NCBI GenBank assembly: GCA_015233135.1
Contig: JADFYH010000009.1
Coordinates: 1 to 64,000 of the forward strand
Length of the DNA: 64,000 nt
From: Deltaproteobacteria bacterium
Lineage (GTDB): Bacteria > UBA10199 > JADFYH01
Direction of reading: 5' to 3'
Below, in pieces: positions 31,329 through 39,887 of the stretch. A model generated the notes under the pieces. The model ran no database searches, was not told the origin of the DNA, and was given only the letters and a program-made list of their open reading frames with translations. Positions within the stretch are counted from its first letter, which is position 1. Each line of letters opens with the position of its first letter. A program made the position numbers and the translations under genes.

Positions 31329-32761
31329 ATAACTCTGCCCTACGGGCCCTCACCCAACAGGAATATAAATATGGTTTTGTGACCTCGGTTGCAGCAGATC
31401 GCATCCCCAAAGGCCTAAGCGAAGAAGTCATCCGACTCATTTCGAGCAAAAAAAATGAACCGGCTTTTATGCTGGAATGGCGGCTCAAGGCCTTTAGACA
31501 TTGGCAAAAAATGCGGGAACCCACTTGGGCACATCTGCATTTTCCAAAAATCGATTATCAGGACATTTGTTACTACTCGGCTCCCAAGCCTAAAAAGCAG
31601 TTGAATAGTTTGGAGGAAGTGGATCCTGAAGTTTTGGAGACCTTCAATAAATTGGGGATCTCTCTCAAGGAACAGGAGCGGCTAAGCGGCATTGCGGTCG
31701 ATGCCGTCTTTGATAGTGTCTCGGTGGGGACCAGCTTCAAAAACAAGTTGAATGATCTGGGAATTATTTTTTGTTCCTTTTCGGAGGCCGTACAAGAACA
31801 TCCCGAGCTGATTCAAAAATATCTGGGGACAGTCGTTCCTTACACCGATAATTTTTACGCCACTTTGAACACCGCTGTTTTTAGCGATGGATCCTTCGTC
31901 TATATTCCCAAGGGCGTCAAATGTCCGATGGAGCTCTCTACCTATTTCAGGATTAACGCCTCCGAAACCGGGCAGTTTGAACGCACTTTAATTATTGCCG
32001 ACGAAGGCAGCAGCGTCAGCTATCTGGAGGGTTGCACGGCTCCAATGCGAGATGAAAATCAGCTGCATGCCGCCGTGGTCGAACTGATTGCGCTGGACCA
32101 CGCGACCATCAAATATTCTACCGTGCAAAACTGGTATCCCGGTGACAAGAACGGTAAAGGTGGCATTTACAATTTCGTCACCAAACGCGGCAAATGCATG
32201 ACCCATGCAAAAATTTCCTGGACCCAGGTGGAAACCGGCTCTGCCATCACCTGGAAATATCCGAGCTGCATCCTGCAGGGAGACCATTCGATTGGCGAAT
32301 TTTATTCAGTTGCCGTTACCAACAATTATCAGCAGGCCGATACCGGCACCAAGATGATTCACATCGGTAAAAATACGAAGAGCACCATTGTTTCCAAAGG
32401 CATCTCTGCAGGACATGGACAAAATTCTTATCGCGGGCTGGTCAAAATCATGAAAAGCGCGGAAGGCGCGCGCAATTATTCGCAATGCGATTCACTGCTG
32501 ATGGGCGATGAATGCGGCGCGCATACCTATCCGTACATGGAGATAAAAAACAACCGTGCCCAAATCGAACACGAAGCCAGCACCAGCAAGATCAGTGAAG
32601 ATCAGCTTTTTTATTGTCGTCAACGCGGACTCTCAAACGAAGATGCCGTCAATTTAATCGTGAACGGATTCTGTAAACAGGTCTTCAAGGAACTTCCCAT
32701 GGAATTTGCGGTAGAAGCGCAAAAGCTGTTGGGAGTGAGTTTGGAAGGCTCAGTGGGATAA
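31325..32761 (+). CDS. sufB: Fe-S assembly scaffold subunit SufB
   Basis: 478 residues, full length. Typical SufB segments: [107 protein letters not shown] and the C-terminal [22 protein letters not shown]. It forms the SufBC2D complex, where clusters are built. The ATG overlaps the rrf2 stop. Confidence 0.95.
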   Translation: MNNSALRALTQQEYKYGFVTSVAADRIPKGLSEEVIRLISSKKNEPAFMLEWRLKAFRHWQKMREPTWAHLHFPKIDYQDICYYSAPKPKKQLNSLEEVDPEVLETFNKLGISLKEQERLSGIAVDAVFDSVSVGTSFKNKLNDLGIIFCSFSEAVQEHPELIQKYLGTVVPYTDNFYATLNTAVFSDGSFVYIPKGVKCPMELSTYFRINASETGQFERTLIIADEGSSVSYLEGCTAPMRDENQLHAAVVELIALDHATIKYSTVQNWYPGDKNGKGGIYNFVTKRGKCMTHAKISWTQVETGSAITWKYPSCILQGDHSIGEFYSVAVTNNYQQADTGTKMIHIGKNTKSTIVSKGISAGHGQNSYRGLVKIMKSAEGARNYSQCDSLLMGDECGAHTYPYMEIKNNRAQIEHEASTSKISEDQLFYCRQRGLSNEDAVNLIVNGFCKQVFKELPMEFAVEAQKLLGVSLEGSVG

Positions 32762-32773
32762 TACCATTATATT

Positions 32774-32878
32774 CCCCCTCTTAAGATAAGAGGGGGCCAG
32801 GGGGCGTTATGAACAATTGGATTCAATTTGATCTTATTGACATAACTCCTCCTAACCTCCTCTTAGCTTAAGAGGAGG
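32774..32878. repeat. Palindromic repeat, type A, full 105-bp element between sufB and sufC
   Basis: Hairpins CCCCCTCTTA/TAAGAGGGGG (32774-32783 with 32787-32796) and CCTCCTCTTA/TAAGAGGAGG (32856-32865 with 32869-32878) flank a linker with GGGGGCGTTATG, CAATTGGAT and CATAACTCCTCC. The reverse complement of the element at 54276-54373 matches it along its length. The AGGAGG in the last arm is the nearest purine-rich tract to the sufC start codon. Confidence 0.9.
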
Positions 32879-32889
32879 AAGCTAAGGTT

Positions 32890-33648
32890 ATGTTAACTAT
32901 TCATCAGCTCCACGTCGAAGTGGAAGGTAAAAAAATTCTGAATGGCATTAACCTCAATATCAATGCCGGTGAAGTGCATGCCATCATGGGGCCGAACGGC
33001 TCTGGAAAAAGCACATTGGCTCAGGTGTTGGCGGGACGAGAGAACTATGTCGTCACACAGGGCAAAATTTTATACGAAGGCAAAAATCTTTTGGATCTGC
33101 CTGCAGAAGAACGCGCCCGCGAAGGAATTTTTTTAGGATTTCAATATCCCATTGAAATTCCTGGTGTCTCCAATTCCTATTTTTTAAAGGCAGCGCTTAA
33201 TGCCATCCGCAAACACCGCGGCGAAGCAGAAGTGGATGCCCTGGATTTTCTGGCCTTGATTAAAGAAAAAATGAAGCTACTGCAGATGGACCCAAAATTT
33301 CTCTCCCGAAATGTGAATGAGGGTTTTTCGGGGGGTGAAAAAAAGCGGAACGAAATTCTGCAAATGGCCTTGCTGGAACCCAAACTGGCAATTCTGGATG
33401 AAACCGATTCCGGCCTGGATATTGATTCTTTGAAAATCGTGGCAGAAGGAGTGACTGCCCTGCGTAGCCCAAAACGGGCCATTTTGCTGGTCACGCATTA
33501 CCAACGATTACTCGATTACATCGTTCCGGATTTCATCCACGTGCTGTCAGGTGGAAAGATTGTGCTTTCAGGAGACAGATCTCTCGCCCTGAAATTGGAA
33601 AAAGAAGGCTATGCGTGGTTGGAGAAGTTAGAGAAGGTTGCGAGTTAG
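32890..33648 (+). CDS. sufC: SufC ATPase
   Basis: 252 residues, ABC-type ATPase: Walker [18 protein letters not shown]-loop [13 protein letters not shown], signature [11 protein letters not shown], Walker [13 protein letters not shown] and [12 protein letters not shown]. It energises the SufBCD scaffold. Its ribosome site appears to be supplied by the repeat arm and lies 11 bases from the start, so the element may influence sufC translation. Confidence 0.95.
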   Translation: MLTIHQLHVEVEGKKILNGINLNINAGEVHAIMGPNGSGKSTLAQVLAGRENYVVTQGKILYEGKNLLDLPAEERAREGIFLGFQYPIEIPGVSNSYFLKAALNAIRKHRGEAEVDALDFLALIKEKMKLLQMDPKFLSRNVNEGFSGGEKKRNEILQMALLEPKLAILDETDSGLDIDSLKIVAEGVTALRSPKRAILLVTHYQRLLDYIVPDFIHVLSGGKIVLSGDRSLALKLEKEGYAWLEKLEKVAS

Positions 33649-33669
33649 CGATGAGAGGGCGCTTTATTT

Positions 33670-34938
33670 ATGTCTACATTCCTTCAACAACTCGAAAAAG
33701 ATTCCCAAAGTTTGATGCAACTCTGGAATCCGGAGCTGCGTCAAAAGGCCTACGCGGCCTTTTTGAATCAGGGGCTCCCCAGTACTAAACTGGAAAGTTG
33801 GCGCTACACTTCTCTGCAAAAAATGGCGGAGCTTCCCTTTGAATCGAAATCGTCTGTGCATCAAGCCGAGCTTCCGAGTTTGGAAAAGCGTTGCAGAATC
33901 ACATTAATCAATGGGCAATTTTCGCGCGAACATTCTTCACTCCATTTACCCGCAGGAGTAGAGTTCAAGCCCTTGAGCGAGGCTCTTAAAAATGGACTAC
34001 AGCTTGAAGCCCTTGCTACAACGCCCGAAAATGCCTTGAATAATCTGAATACCGCCTTCTTCTTGGATGGGGCGTACTTGCGAATCTCCGCAAATACCCA
34101 GGTAGAGGAAGTGCTCGAAATCTTATGCATCCAGGATGCCTCGCACTTGCAGGCCTTCTATCCTAAAAATGTGATTGAGCTGGAAAGTGCTGCGTACGCT
34201 CATGTGCAGGAACGTTACATTTCTCTCCATCACGAATGCTATTTGATGAATGCCAGCACCGAAATCAAATTGGGCGACAACGCCGAACTTCATTATTATC
34301 GCAGCCAGGAAGAAGACAAAAAGGCCTTTCATCTTTCTTCGGTACGCGTGTCGCAAAAACGCAACTCCCGCTTTTATTCTTATGGATTATTTTTAGGTTC
34401 CGGCCTCAACCACAATCATCTGCAAAGCAGCCTCAAAGAAGAAGGTGCCGAGTGCAATCTGCTGGGGCTCTATCTTGGCGGGGAAACTCAGCATTTGGAC
34501 AATTACACCTTGATCGATCATGCCACTCCTCATTGTCGTTCCAACGAGCTCTACAAGGGCATTCTGGAAGAAGAGGCCTCGGCCAGCTTTCAGGGGCACA
34601 TTTTAGTGCAGCCTCATGCAGTGAAAACAGAATCGAGGCAGCTCAATAAAAATCTGCTGCTTTCTCCCAAAGCGAGCGTTAACACCAAACCCCTTTTGGA
34701 AATTTATAATAATGATGTGAAATGCAACCACGGAGCCACCATCGGAAAGCTGGATGAAAAGCAGCTTTTTTATCTGCGCTCTCGCGGGCTGGATGCCCAG
34801 GAGGCTAAATCGTTGCTCACCCTTGCCTTTGCCAGCGACTGGCTTTCAGAAATAAAGCAGGATTTACTCTTCAAGGAATTTCGCTGCAGGATATTGACGC
34901 ATTTTTTCCCGAAGACTGTCCTCTCCCCTCTCCCTTGA
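33670..34938 (+). CDS. sufD: Fe-S assembly scaffold subunit SufD
   Basis: 422 residues. SufD/SufB-type beta-helix: LESWRYTSLQKMAELP near the start, AHVQERYISLHH, SEEGAECNLLGLYLG-type strands, HCRSNELYKGILEEEASASFQGHILV and EIYNNDVKCNHGATIGKLDEKQLFYLRSRGL. The final residues (VLSPLP) and the stop come from a palindromic repeat that begins at 34920, so the original C-terminus has been replaced or trimmed. It follows sufC closely. Confidence 0.93.
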   Translation: MSTFLQQLEKDSQSLMQLWNPELRQKAYAAFLNQGLPSTKLESWRYTSLQKMAELPFESKSSVHQAELPSLEKRCRITLINGQFSREHSSLHLPAGVEFKPLSEALKNGLQLEALATTPENALNNLNTAFFLDGAYLRISANTQVEEVLEILCIQDASHLQAFYPKNVIELESAAYAHVQERYISLHHECYLMNASTEIKLGDNAELHYYRSQEEDKKAFHLSSVRVSQKRNSRFYSYGLFLGSGLNHNHLQSSLKEEGAECNLLGLYLGGETQHLDNYTLIDHATPHCRSNELYKGILEEEASASFQGHILVQPHAVKTESRQLNKNLLLSPKASVNTKPLLEIYNNDVKCNHGATIGKLDEKQLFYLRSRGLDAQEAKSLLTLAFASDWLSEIKQDLLFKEFRCRILTHFFPKTVLSPLP

Positions 34939-34966
34939 GGGGAGAGGGTGATCTCGAGTGCACTTA
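34920..34966. repeat. Palindromic repeat, type B, at the sufD-sufS junction
   Basis: CCCTCTCCC/GGGAGAGGG (34926-34934 with 34940-34948) around a TTGAG loop that contains the sufD stop, followed by GGTGATCTCGAGTGCACTT, the same tail as in the comEC copy. Confidence 0.88.
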
Positions 34967-34975
34967 GGTACCACC

Positions 34976-36196
34976 ATGACTCTTAACATTCAAAAAATCC
35001 GAAAAGACTTCCCTATTCTTTCCCAAATCATTCGTGGCAAACCCTTGGTGTATCTGGACAATGCCGCGACTACTCAAAAACCCCAAGTGGTTTTGGATCG
35101 CCTCACTCAATACTATGAAAAAGAAAATGCCAACATCCACCGCGGGGTACATTTTTTAAGTGAACGCGCCACCGAGGAATATGAAAAAGCCCGGCGTTTC
35201 ATCCAGAAATTTTTAAACGCAAAATTTCCTCATGAAATTATTTTCACCCGAGGCACCACAGAAGGAATCAATTTAATCGCTTCGAGTTTTGGAAAAAAAT
35301 TTATCCGTGAGGGGGATGAAATCCTCATCTCGGCCCTGGAGCATCATTCCAACATCGTCCCCTGGCAAATACTTTGTGAAGAAAAAGGCGCGAAGCTGAA
35401 AGTAATCCCCATCAACCTGCAGGGCGAAATTATTTTTGAGGAATTCGAAAAATTACTCACTCACAAAGTGAAGCTGCTTTCGCTGCTTTATATCTCCAAT
35501 GCCTTGGGGACTGTAAACCCCGTCAAAAAAATGATTAAAAAGGCCCATGAAAAAAACATCCCCGTATTAATAGACGGTGCGCAGTCTACAGCGCATTTGA
35601 AAGTGGATGTTCAGGCCTTGGATTGCGATTTCTACGCGTTTTCGGGTCATAAAACCTTTGGCCCCACTGGAATTGGGGTGCTCTACGGAAAAGAAAAATG
35701 GCTGGAAGAAATCCCTCCTTATCAAGGCGGAGGGGATATGATTGCCTCGGTGAGTTTTGAAAAAACCACTTACAATGTTCTTCCCTATAAATTTGAGGCA
35801 GGCACCCCCAATATTGCCGGAGCAATTGCCCTGCAACCTGCCTTGGAATATCTTGAGAATTTGGGTTTGGACCAGATTGCCAATCATGAGGCAGGGCTTT
35901 TATCTTATGCCATTCAGGAAGTTTCAAAAATTGACCAATTGAGATTCATAGGACAGGCCAAAGAAAAAGCGAGCGTCCTGTCTTTTATTTTTGAGGACAT
36001 ACACCCTCACGATATAGGCACCGTGCTGGATAGCGAAGGAATTGCCATTCGCACCGGTCATCATTGCGCCATGCCCGTGATGACTTTCTTTAAAGTGCCG
36101 GCCACAGCCAGGGCCTCTTTTGCGTTCTACAACACGCGCAAAGAAGTGGATATCCTGGTGAAGGGTTTGGAAAAAGTTAGGAAAGTTTTTAGTTAA
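34976..36196 (+). CDS. sufS: Cysteine desulfurase SufS
   Basis: 406 residues from the ATG at 34976; an in-frame ATG at 34958 lies inside the repeat and is rejected. Group II signature: YLDNAATTQKPQVVLDRL, HRGVHFLSERATEEYE, ALEHHSNIVPWQIL, YAFSGHKTFGPTGIGVLYGK with the PLP Lys, FEAGTPNIAGAIAL, and RTGHHCAMPVM with the catalytic Cys. It provides sulfur to SufU and SufBCD. Confidence 0.95.
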   Translation: MTLNIQKIRKDFPILSQIIRGKPLVYLDNAATTQKPQVVLDRLTQYYEKENANIHRGVHFLSERATEEYEKARRFIQKFLNAKFPHEIIFTRGTTEGINLIASSFGKKFIREGDEILISALEHHSNIVPWQILCEEKGAKLKVIPINLQGEIIFEEFEKLLTHKVKLLSLLYISNALGTVNPVKKMIKKAHEKNIPVLIDGAQSTAHLKVDVQALDCDFYAFSGHKTFGPTGIGVLYGKEKWLEEIPPYQGGGDMIASVSFEKTTYNVLPYKFEAGTPNIAGAIALQPALEYLENLGLDQIANHEAGLLSYAIQEVSKIDQLRFIGQAKEKASVLSFIFEDIHPHDIGTVLDSEGIAIRTGHHCAMPVMTFFKVPATARASFAFYNTRKEVDILVKGLEKVRKVFS

Positions 36197-36202
36197 AGAG
36201 GC

Positions 36203-36288
36203 AGGTTTAAGGTTTAAGGTTTAAGGTTTAAGGTTTAAGGGTGTGTCTTTCCCTTATACCATAAACCTTATACCTTAAACCTTATCCC
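36203..36288. repeat. AGGTTTA tandem repeat and inverted arm between sufS and sufU
   Basis: Five head-to-tail AGGTTTA units (36203-36237) are followed by an inverted arm of CCTTATACC, ATAAACC and CCTTAAACC units (36251-36287). It would fold into one hairpin in the suf message. It is related to the element at 27373-27460. Confidence 0.85.
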
Positions 36289-36295
36289 TCTACCC

Positions 36296-36766
36296 ATGGA
36301 ACTCCGAGATCTCTATCAGGAAGTGATTTTAGATCACAACAAGCATCCTCGTAATTTTAATAAGGCCATCCCCGCCAATTTAAAAGCGGAAGGCTTTAAT
36401 CCTTTGTGTGGAGACCACATCACGGTACTGCTGCAAATAAAAAACAACAAAATTTGCGACATCAGTTTTGAAGGATCGGGCTGCGCCATTTCCAAGGCCT
36501 CCAGCTCCATGATGACTGAAGCACTAATCGGAAAAAGCAAGGAAGAAGCCCTCAAACTCTTTGAGTCCTTCCATGCCATGCTGATGAGCAATTCGGCAGA
36601 AACTCTCCCCGAAAATCTGGGGAAACTTGCAGTTTTTTCCGGGGTGTGGGAGTTTCCGGCCCGCGTGAAATGTGCTTCTCTCGCCTGGCATGCCGTGAAA
36701 TCGGCCCTTGAAGGAAAAGGCGAATGCGTGACCACTGAAGAAGCCGATATGAGAGAAGGAGCTTAA
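36296..36766 (+). CDS. sufU: SufU-type scaffold or sulfur-transfer protein
   Basis: 156 residues. MELRDLYQEVILDHNKHPRN is the IscU/SufU start; the conserved ligands are Cys38 and Asp40 (LCGDHITV), Cys63 (GSGCAISKASSSMM) and Cys126 (VKCASLAW). The insertion between the second and third Cys (ESFHAMLMSNSAETLPENLGKL) marks the SufU rather than IscU subgroup. In Firmicutes SufU is a zinc-dependent sulfur shuttle for SufS; that role is likely here. Confidence 0.92.
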   Translation: MELRDLYQEVILDHNKHPRNFNKAIPANLKAEGFNPLCGDHITVLLQIKNNKICDISFEGSGCAISKASSSMMTEALIGKSKEEALKLFESFHAMLMSNSAETLPENLGKLAVFSGVWEFPARVKCASLAWHAVKSALEGKGECVTTEEADMREGA

Positions 36767-36788
36767 AATCTCCCCTCTTAAAGCATTT

Positions 36789-37115
36789 ATGCAAATATCT
36801 TCAGAACAAATTCAAAAAATCGAAGAACATGTCCTCGACACCTTGAAGACCTGTTACGACCCGGAAATTCCGGTCAATATTTATGATCTGGGACTCATCT
36901 ACGAACATGGGGTAAGAGACGACGCGACAGTGTATGTAAAAATGACCCTCACTTCTCCCTCTTGTCCGGTGGCTGAAACCCTGCCTCCGGAAATAGAAAT
37001 GAAACTTCGTGGAATCCCCGGAGTAATAGACGTCAATGTAGAAGTGATTTGGGATCCTCCCTGGACCCCTGAAAAAATGTCGGAGGCCGCAAAACTGGAA
37101 TTGAATATGATGTAG
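36789..37115 (+). CDS. sufT: SufT-like DUF59/MIP18 protein
   Basis: 108 residues, DUF59 fold. YDPEIPVNIYDLGLIY and MTLTSPSCPVAETLP with the conserved Cys, and IPGVIDVNVEVIWDPPWTPEKMS at the end match SufT/PaaD-like maturation factors that help deliver clusters. It is a separate gene in the suf operon, 22 bases after sufU. Confidence 0.9.
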   Translation: MQISSEQIQKIEEHVLDTLKTCYDPEIPVNIYDLGLIYEHGVRDDATVYVKMTLTSPSCPVAETLPPEIEMKLRGIPGVIDVNVEVIWDPPWTPEKMSEAAKLELNMM

Positions 37116-37127
37116 GGAGAAAATAAA

Positions 37128-37406
37128 ATGGATGCAGAGTTTGAATGGGATTGGGAAAAATATATCCTTAATTTAAAAAAACATGGAATTAGTTTAGAAG
37201 AAGCAGAAACAGTATTTGATGATCCACTTTCTCTTGTTGTTCATGACGAATCTCATTCAGAGGAAGAAGATCGATATTTAATAATTGGAGAATCTTGCAA
37301 AGGGAAATTATTAGTTATAAGTCATGTCTACAGGAGGGATAAAATTCGTATTATTAATGCAAGATTTGCATCTTTGAAGGAGAAAAAAAATTATGAAAAA
37401 AAATAA
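37128..37406 (+). CDS. brnT: BrnT-family ribonuclease toxin
   Basis: 92 residues. The BrnT pattern is clear: FEWDWEKYILNLKKHGISLEEAETVFDDP, an HSEEEDRYLIIGES segment, LLVISHVYRRDKIRIINARFAS and a charged C-terminus. BrnT toxins are RelE-like ribonucleases paired with BrnA antitoxins. It begins 12 bases after sufT and its end overlaps the next gene by 14 bases. The codons are more A/T-rich than the surrounding suf genes, in keeping with recent insertion. Confidence 0.87.
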   Translation: MDAEFEWDWEKYILNLKKHGISLEEAETVFDDPLSLVVHDESHSEEEDRYLIIGESCKGKLLVISHVYRRDKIRIINARFASLKEKKNYEKK

Positions 37407-37623
37407 AAAATTGGCCTACGATGAAATGCTTCCTGAATATGATTTTTCTAAGGGTGTTCGAGGAAAGTATGCCAATCTCATTAAACGCAGCCAAAATTAT
37501 GTTATTCTAGAACCTGATATTGCAAAAAAATTCAAAAGCTCTCAAGTCGTTAATAATGTTCTCAGACTCTTTTTAGACGTACAAAATCAACTCACTAAAA
37601 AAACGAAACAAATCACATCATGA
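37393..37623 (+). CDS. Putative antitoxin partner of BrnT
   Basis: 76 residues, overlapping brnT by 14 bases and mrp by 4 (ATGA). It has YDEMLPEYDFSKGVRGKYANL, then a stretch YVILEPDIAKKFKSSQVVNNVLRLFLDVQ. This differs from classic BrnA (which ends in a CopG-like ribbon-helix-helix) but resembles small antitoxins often found with RelE or BrnT toxins that carry an MxxEYDFSxGxRGKY motif. Its DNA-binding part may be the C-terminal helix. The role rests on position and this remembered motif. Confidence 0.75.
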   Translation: MKKNKKLAYDEMLPEYDFSKGVRGKYANLIKRSQNYVILEPDIAKKFKSSQVVNNVLRLFLDVQNQLTKKTKQITS

Positions 37624-38690
37624 ATACAGAACTCATCCTCAACGCCCTCAAAAACGTAAAAGACCCTGAAATTGGCAAAGACTTAGTCACGCTCGACATG
37701 ATTAAGGATATAAAAATCACAGGCAGTAAAGTCAGTCTGCGCGCTGTTTTGACGACACCTGCCTGCCCTTTGAAAAAGAAAATTGAAGACGATATTCGTC
37801 AAGCCGTACTGGCAGTCCCTGGAGTATCCGAAGTGGAAATACTCATGGATGCGCAGGTGAAGAAATCCGCGACGCTGAGTTCTTCCGAAAGATTGGCGGG
37901 AGTAAAGAATATCATCGCCGTGGCCAGCGGAAAAGGTGGCGTGGGAAAATCAACGGTGGCGGTCAATCTTGCCATTGCCCTTTCTCTGAGTGGTGCAAGG
38001 GTGGGCGTGCTCGATACCGATATTTATGGCCCCAGCATCCCTACCCTTTTTGGATTAAAAGATAAAAAGCCTGCGGTGGATCAGGAAAAACAAAAGATTA
38101 TCCCTCTGGAAAAATATGGCCTCAAGATTATGTCGATTGGTTTTATGATGCGCGAAAACGATGCCGTGATGTGGCGTGGGCCCATGATCCATAAAATGCT
38201 GCAACAGTTTTTGGATGATGTGCTTTGGGGTGAACTCGATTATCTGGTTTTGGATTTGCCTCCGGGAACCGGAGATGCCCAACTTTCGCTTTCTCAACTC
38301 ATTCCCATTTCCGGGGCAGTCATTGTGACTACGCCGCAGGATGTGGCCTTAGCCGATGTGGTGAGAGGCATCGCGATGTTTCAACAAGTGCATGTCCCTG
38401 TATTGGGCGTCATTGAAAACATGAGTTTCTTCGAATGTCCCAACTGTCATCATCACAGCGAAATTTTTTCAAAAGGCGGCGGAAAAAAGAAGGCCGAAGA
38501 AATGAAGGTTAATTTTTTGGGAGAACTCCCTCTGGATATCCCTACCCGCGAAGGATCAGACAGCGGTGAACCGATTACGATGAAATCAACCCACTATACT
38601 CAATCCATTAGATTTAAGGAAATAGCGCAAAAAATAGCAGGGCAACTTTCAGTGATTCAGAGTACAGAACCAATAAAAATTTCATTGTAG
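37620..38690 (+). CDS. apbC: Mrp/ApbC/NBP35-type Fe-S carrier ATPase
   Basis: 356 residues. An N-terminal DUF59-like domain (1-80, with PACPLKKKIED) is fused to a deviant Walker A P-loop ATPase, GKGGVGKST at 104-112, TDIYGPSIPTLFG, and the CPNC motif in MSFFECPNCHHHSE that holds a bridging cluster between two subunits. It takes clusters from the scaffold to targets. Its start overlaps the antitoxin stop, so it is translated with it even though the pair is an insertion. Confidence 0.93.
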   Translation: MNTELILNALKNVKDPEIGKDLVTLDMIKDIKITGSKVSLRAVLTTPACPLKKKIEDDIRQAVLAVPGVSEVEILMDAQVKKSATLSSSERLAGVKNIIAVASGKGGVGKSTVAVNLAIALSLSGARVGVLDTDIYGPSIPTLFGLKDKKPAVDQEKQKIIPLEKYGLKIMSIGFMMRENDAVMWRGPMIHKMLQQFLDDVLWGELDYLVLDLPPGTGDAQLSLSQLIPISGAVIVTTPQDVALADVVRGIAMFQQVHVPVLGVIENMSFFECPNCHHHSEIFSKGGGKKKAEEMKVNFLGELPLDIPTREGSDSGEPITMKSTHYTQSIRFKEIAQKIAGQLSVIQSTEPIKISL

Positions 38691-38696
38691 GGCTTC

Positions 38697-39230
38697 TTAC
38701 CTTTTCTGAATCAGATTTTTAATTTTCTGGATTACTGCCGCTTCAGACCAGTCTTGGGCTCCAAGGGTTTCTTCAACAACTGTCCCTTTTTGGTCAATCA
38801 AATAAGTTTGTGGAATGTGATCAACGCTGTATAAATCGGCAACTTTGAATTCTGCGTCCAGGACGATCTTAAAAGAGACCAGATGCAATTTTTTGAATTC
38901 CTCAATGGGCGTCCATCCCTCTTCATCCATGCTCACACCTAATATTTCAAACTCATCTCGAGGAAAACTTTGATAAAGTTTTTCCAAACTAGCCATTTCA
39001 CTCACACAAGGAGGGCAAGTCGTTGCCCAAAAATTCAAGAGAACTACTTTTGGTCTAAATTGGGACAGCTGTACGGCATGCCCCTCATGATCTTTTAAGT
39101 CGAAATCCGGAGCCGTTTTCCCCTCTTGAATAGCAGAAGAACTCCCCTGGGGCCCCTGCTGAAATAGCCACCAGAGTCCAGCGCCTAACACACTTAGCAG
39201 AAGTATCTGTAAAAATATTCTAACTTTCAT
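38697..39230 (-). CDS. TlpA/ResA-like thiol-disulfide protein
   Basis: 177 residues from the ATG at 39230; a longer frame upstream would run through the rplQ terminator. A membrane anchor (about residues 5-24) is followed by a periplasmic thioredoxin-fold domain with the CxxC site C72-P-P-C75 (NFWATTCPPCVSEM), LGVSMDEEGWTPI and the cis-Pro loop IPQTYLIDQKG. TlpA/ResA proteins reduce cytochrome c or other exported cysteines. The target is unknown. It converges with apbC 6 bases away. Confidence 0.88.
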   Translation of the reverse strand: MKVRIFLQILLLSVLGAGLWWLFQQGPQGSSSAIQEGKTAPDFDLKDHEGHAVQLSQFRPKVVLLNFWATTCPPCVSEMASLEKLYQSFPRDEFEILGVSMDEEGWTPIEEFKKLHLVSFKIVLDAEFKVADLYSVDHIPQTYLIDQKGTVVEETLGAQDWSEAAVIQKIKNLIQKR

Positions 39231-39243
39231 ATTTTCTGACAAC

Positions 39244-39282
39244 GTAAAAAAAGGCATCCCCCCCAAAAGGAGACGCCTTCTT
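39244..39282 (-). terminator. Terminator of the ribosomal protein supercluster
   Basis: On the minus strand AAGGCGTCTCC pairs with GGGGGATGCCTT (two G-T pairs) around a short T-rich loop, followed by seven T residues. It lies 30 bases after the rplQ stop and ends the 25-kb minus-strand run. Confidence 0.85.
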
Positions 39283-39311
39283 TTTAAAAACTTAAAATCA
39301 TACTCAAACTA

Positions 39312-39884
39312 CTACTTTTCTTCTTTTTTTATTTTCTTCTCGCTAGTTTTTTTCGTTACTTTTTTCACCTTTTTCTCCGCCGCTTCCTTCTTGGGCTTCG
39401 CAACCTTTTTTACTTTTTTTTCTTTTGTCTCCTCAGCAGCCACCACCTTTTTTTTAGCAGCGGGCTTTTTCTTCTCGGCCTCTTTATCTGCTGACTTGTT
39501 CAGCTCGGCATTTATTTTTTCGGAAGGGTCGTAATCTACATATTCAATGAGTGCCATGGGAGCCGCATCGCCCAAGCGAAAGCCCAATTTAAGCACCCGA
39601 GTATAGCCGCCTTTACGGTCTTTAAACCTTTCCGCAAGATCTGAGAAAAGCTTGGCTACCGCTGCTTTAGTGCGAACAATAGCGACCGCACGACGTCTGG
39701 CATTGAGACTGCCCTCTTTCCCCAGACTAATCATCTTTTCGGCGAGCTTACGCAATTCCTTCGCCTTGATAACAGTGGTTTCAATCCTCTCATGCTCAAT
39801 CAGTGAGGTGACCATATTTCTCATCATGGCAATTCGGTGCGAAGTGGAACGCGAAAATCTTTTTTTTGCTACGCGATGTCTCAT
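39312..39884 (-). CDS. rplQ: 50S ribosomal protein L17 with long lysine-rich tail
   Basis: 190 residues against about 120-130 in E. coli. The first 125 residues are standard L17 (MRHRVAKKRFSRSTSHRIAMMRNM; ALIEYVDYDPSEKINAE). The last 60 residues are almost only Lys, Ala, Glu and Val, probably disordered RNA-binding tail. It is the last gene before the terminator and lies 3 bases after rpoA. Confidence 0.95.
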   Translation of the reverse strand: MRHRVAKKRFSRSTSHRIAMMRNMVTSLIEHERIETTVIKAKELRKLAEKMISLGKEGSLNARRRAVAIVRTKAAVAKLFSDLAERFKDRKGGYTRVLKLGFRLGDAAPMALIEYVDYDPSEKINAELNKSADKEAEKKKPAAKKKVVAAEETKEKKVKKVAKPKKEAAEKKVKKVTKKTSEKKIKKEEK

Positions 39885-39887
39885 GGC

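Noticed and set aside
36203-36240. Telomere-like or CRISPR-type tandem repeat
   Set aside because: AGGTTTA units are contiguous, few in number and mirrored by an inverted arm, so it is a hairpin element.
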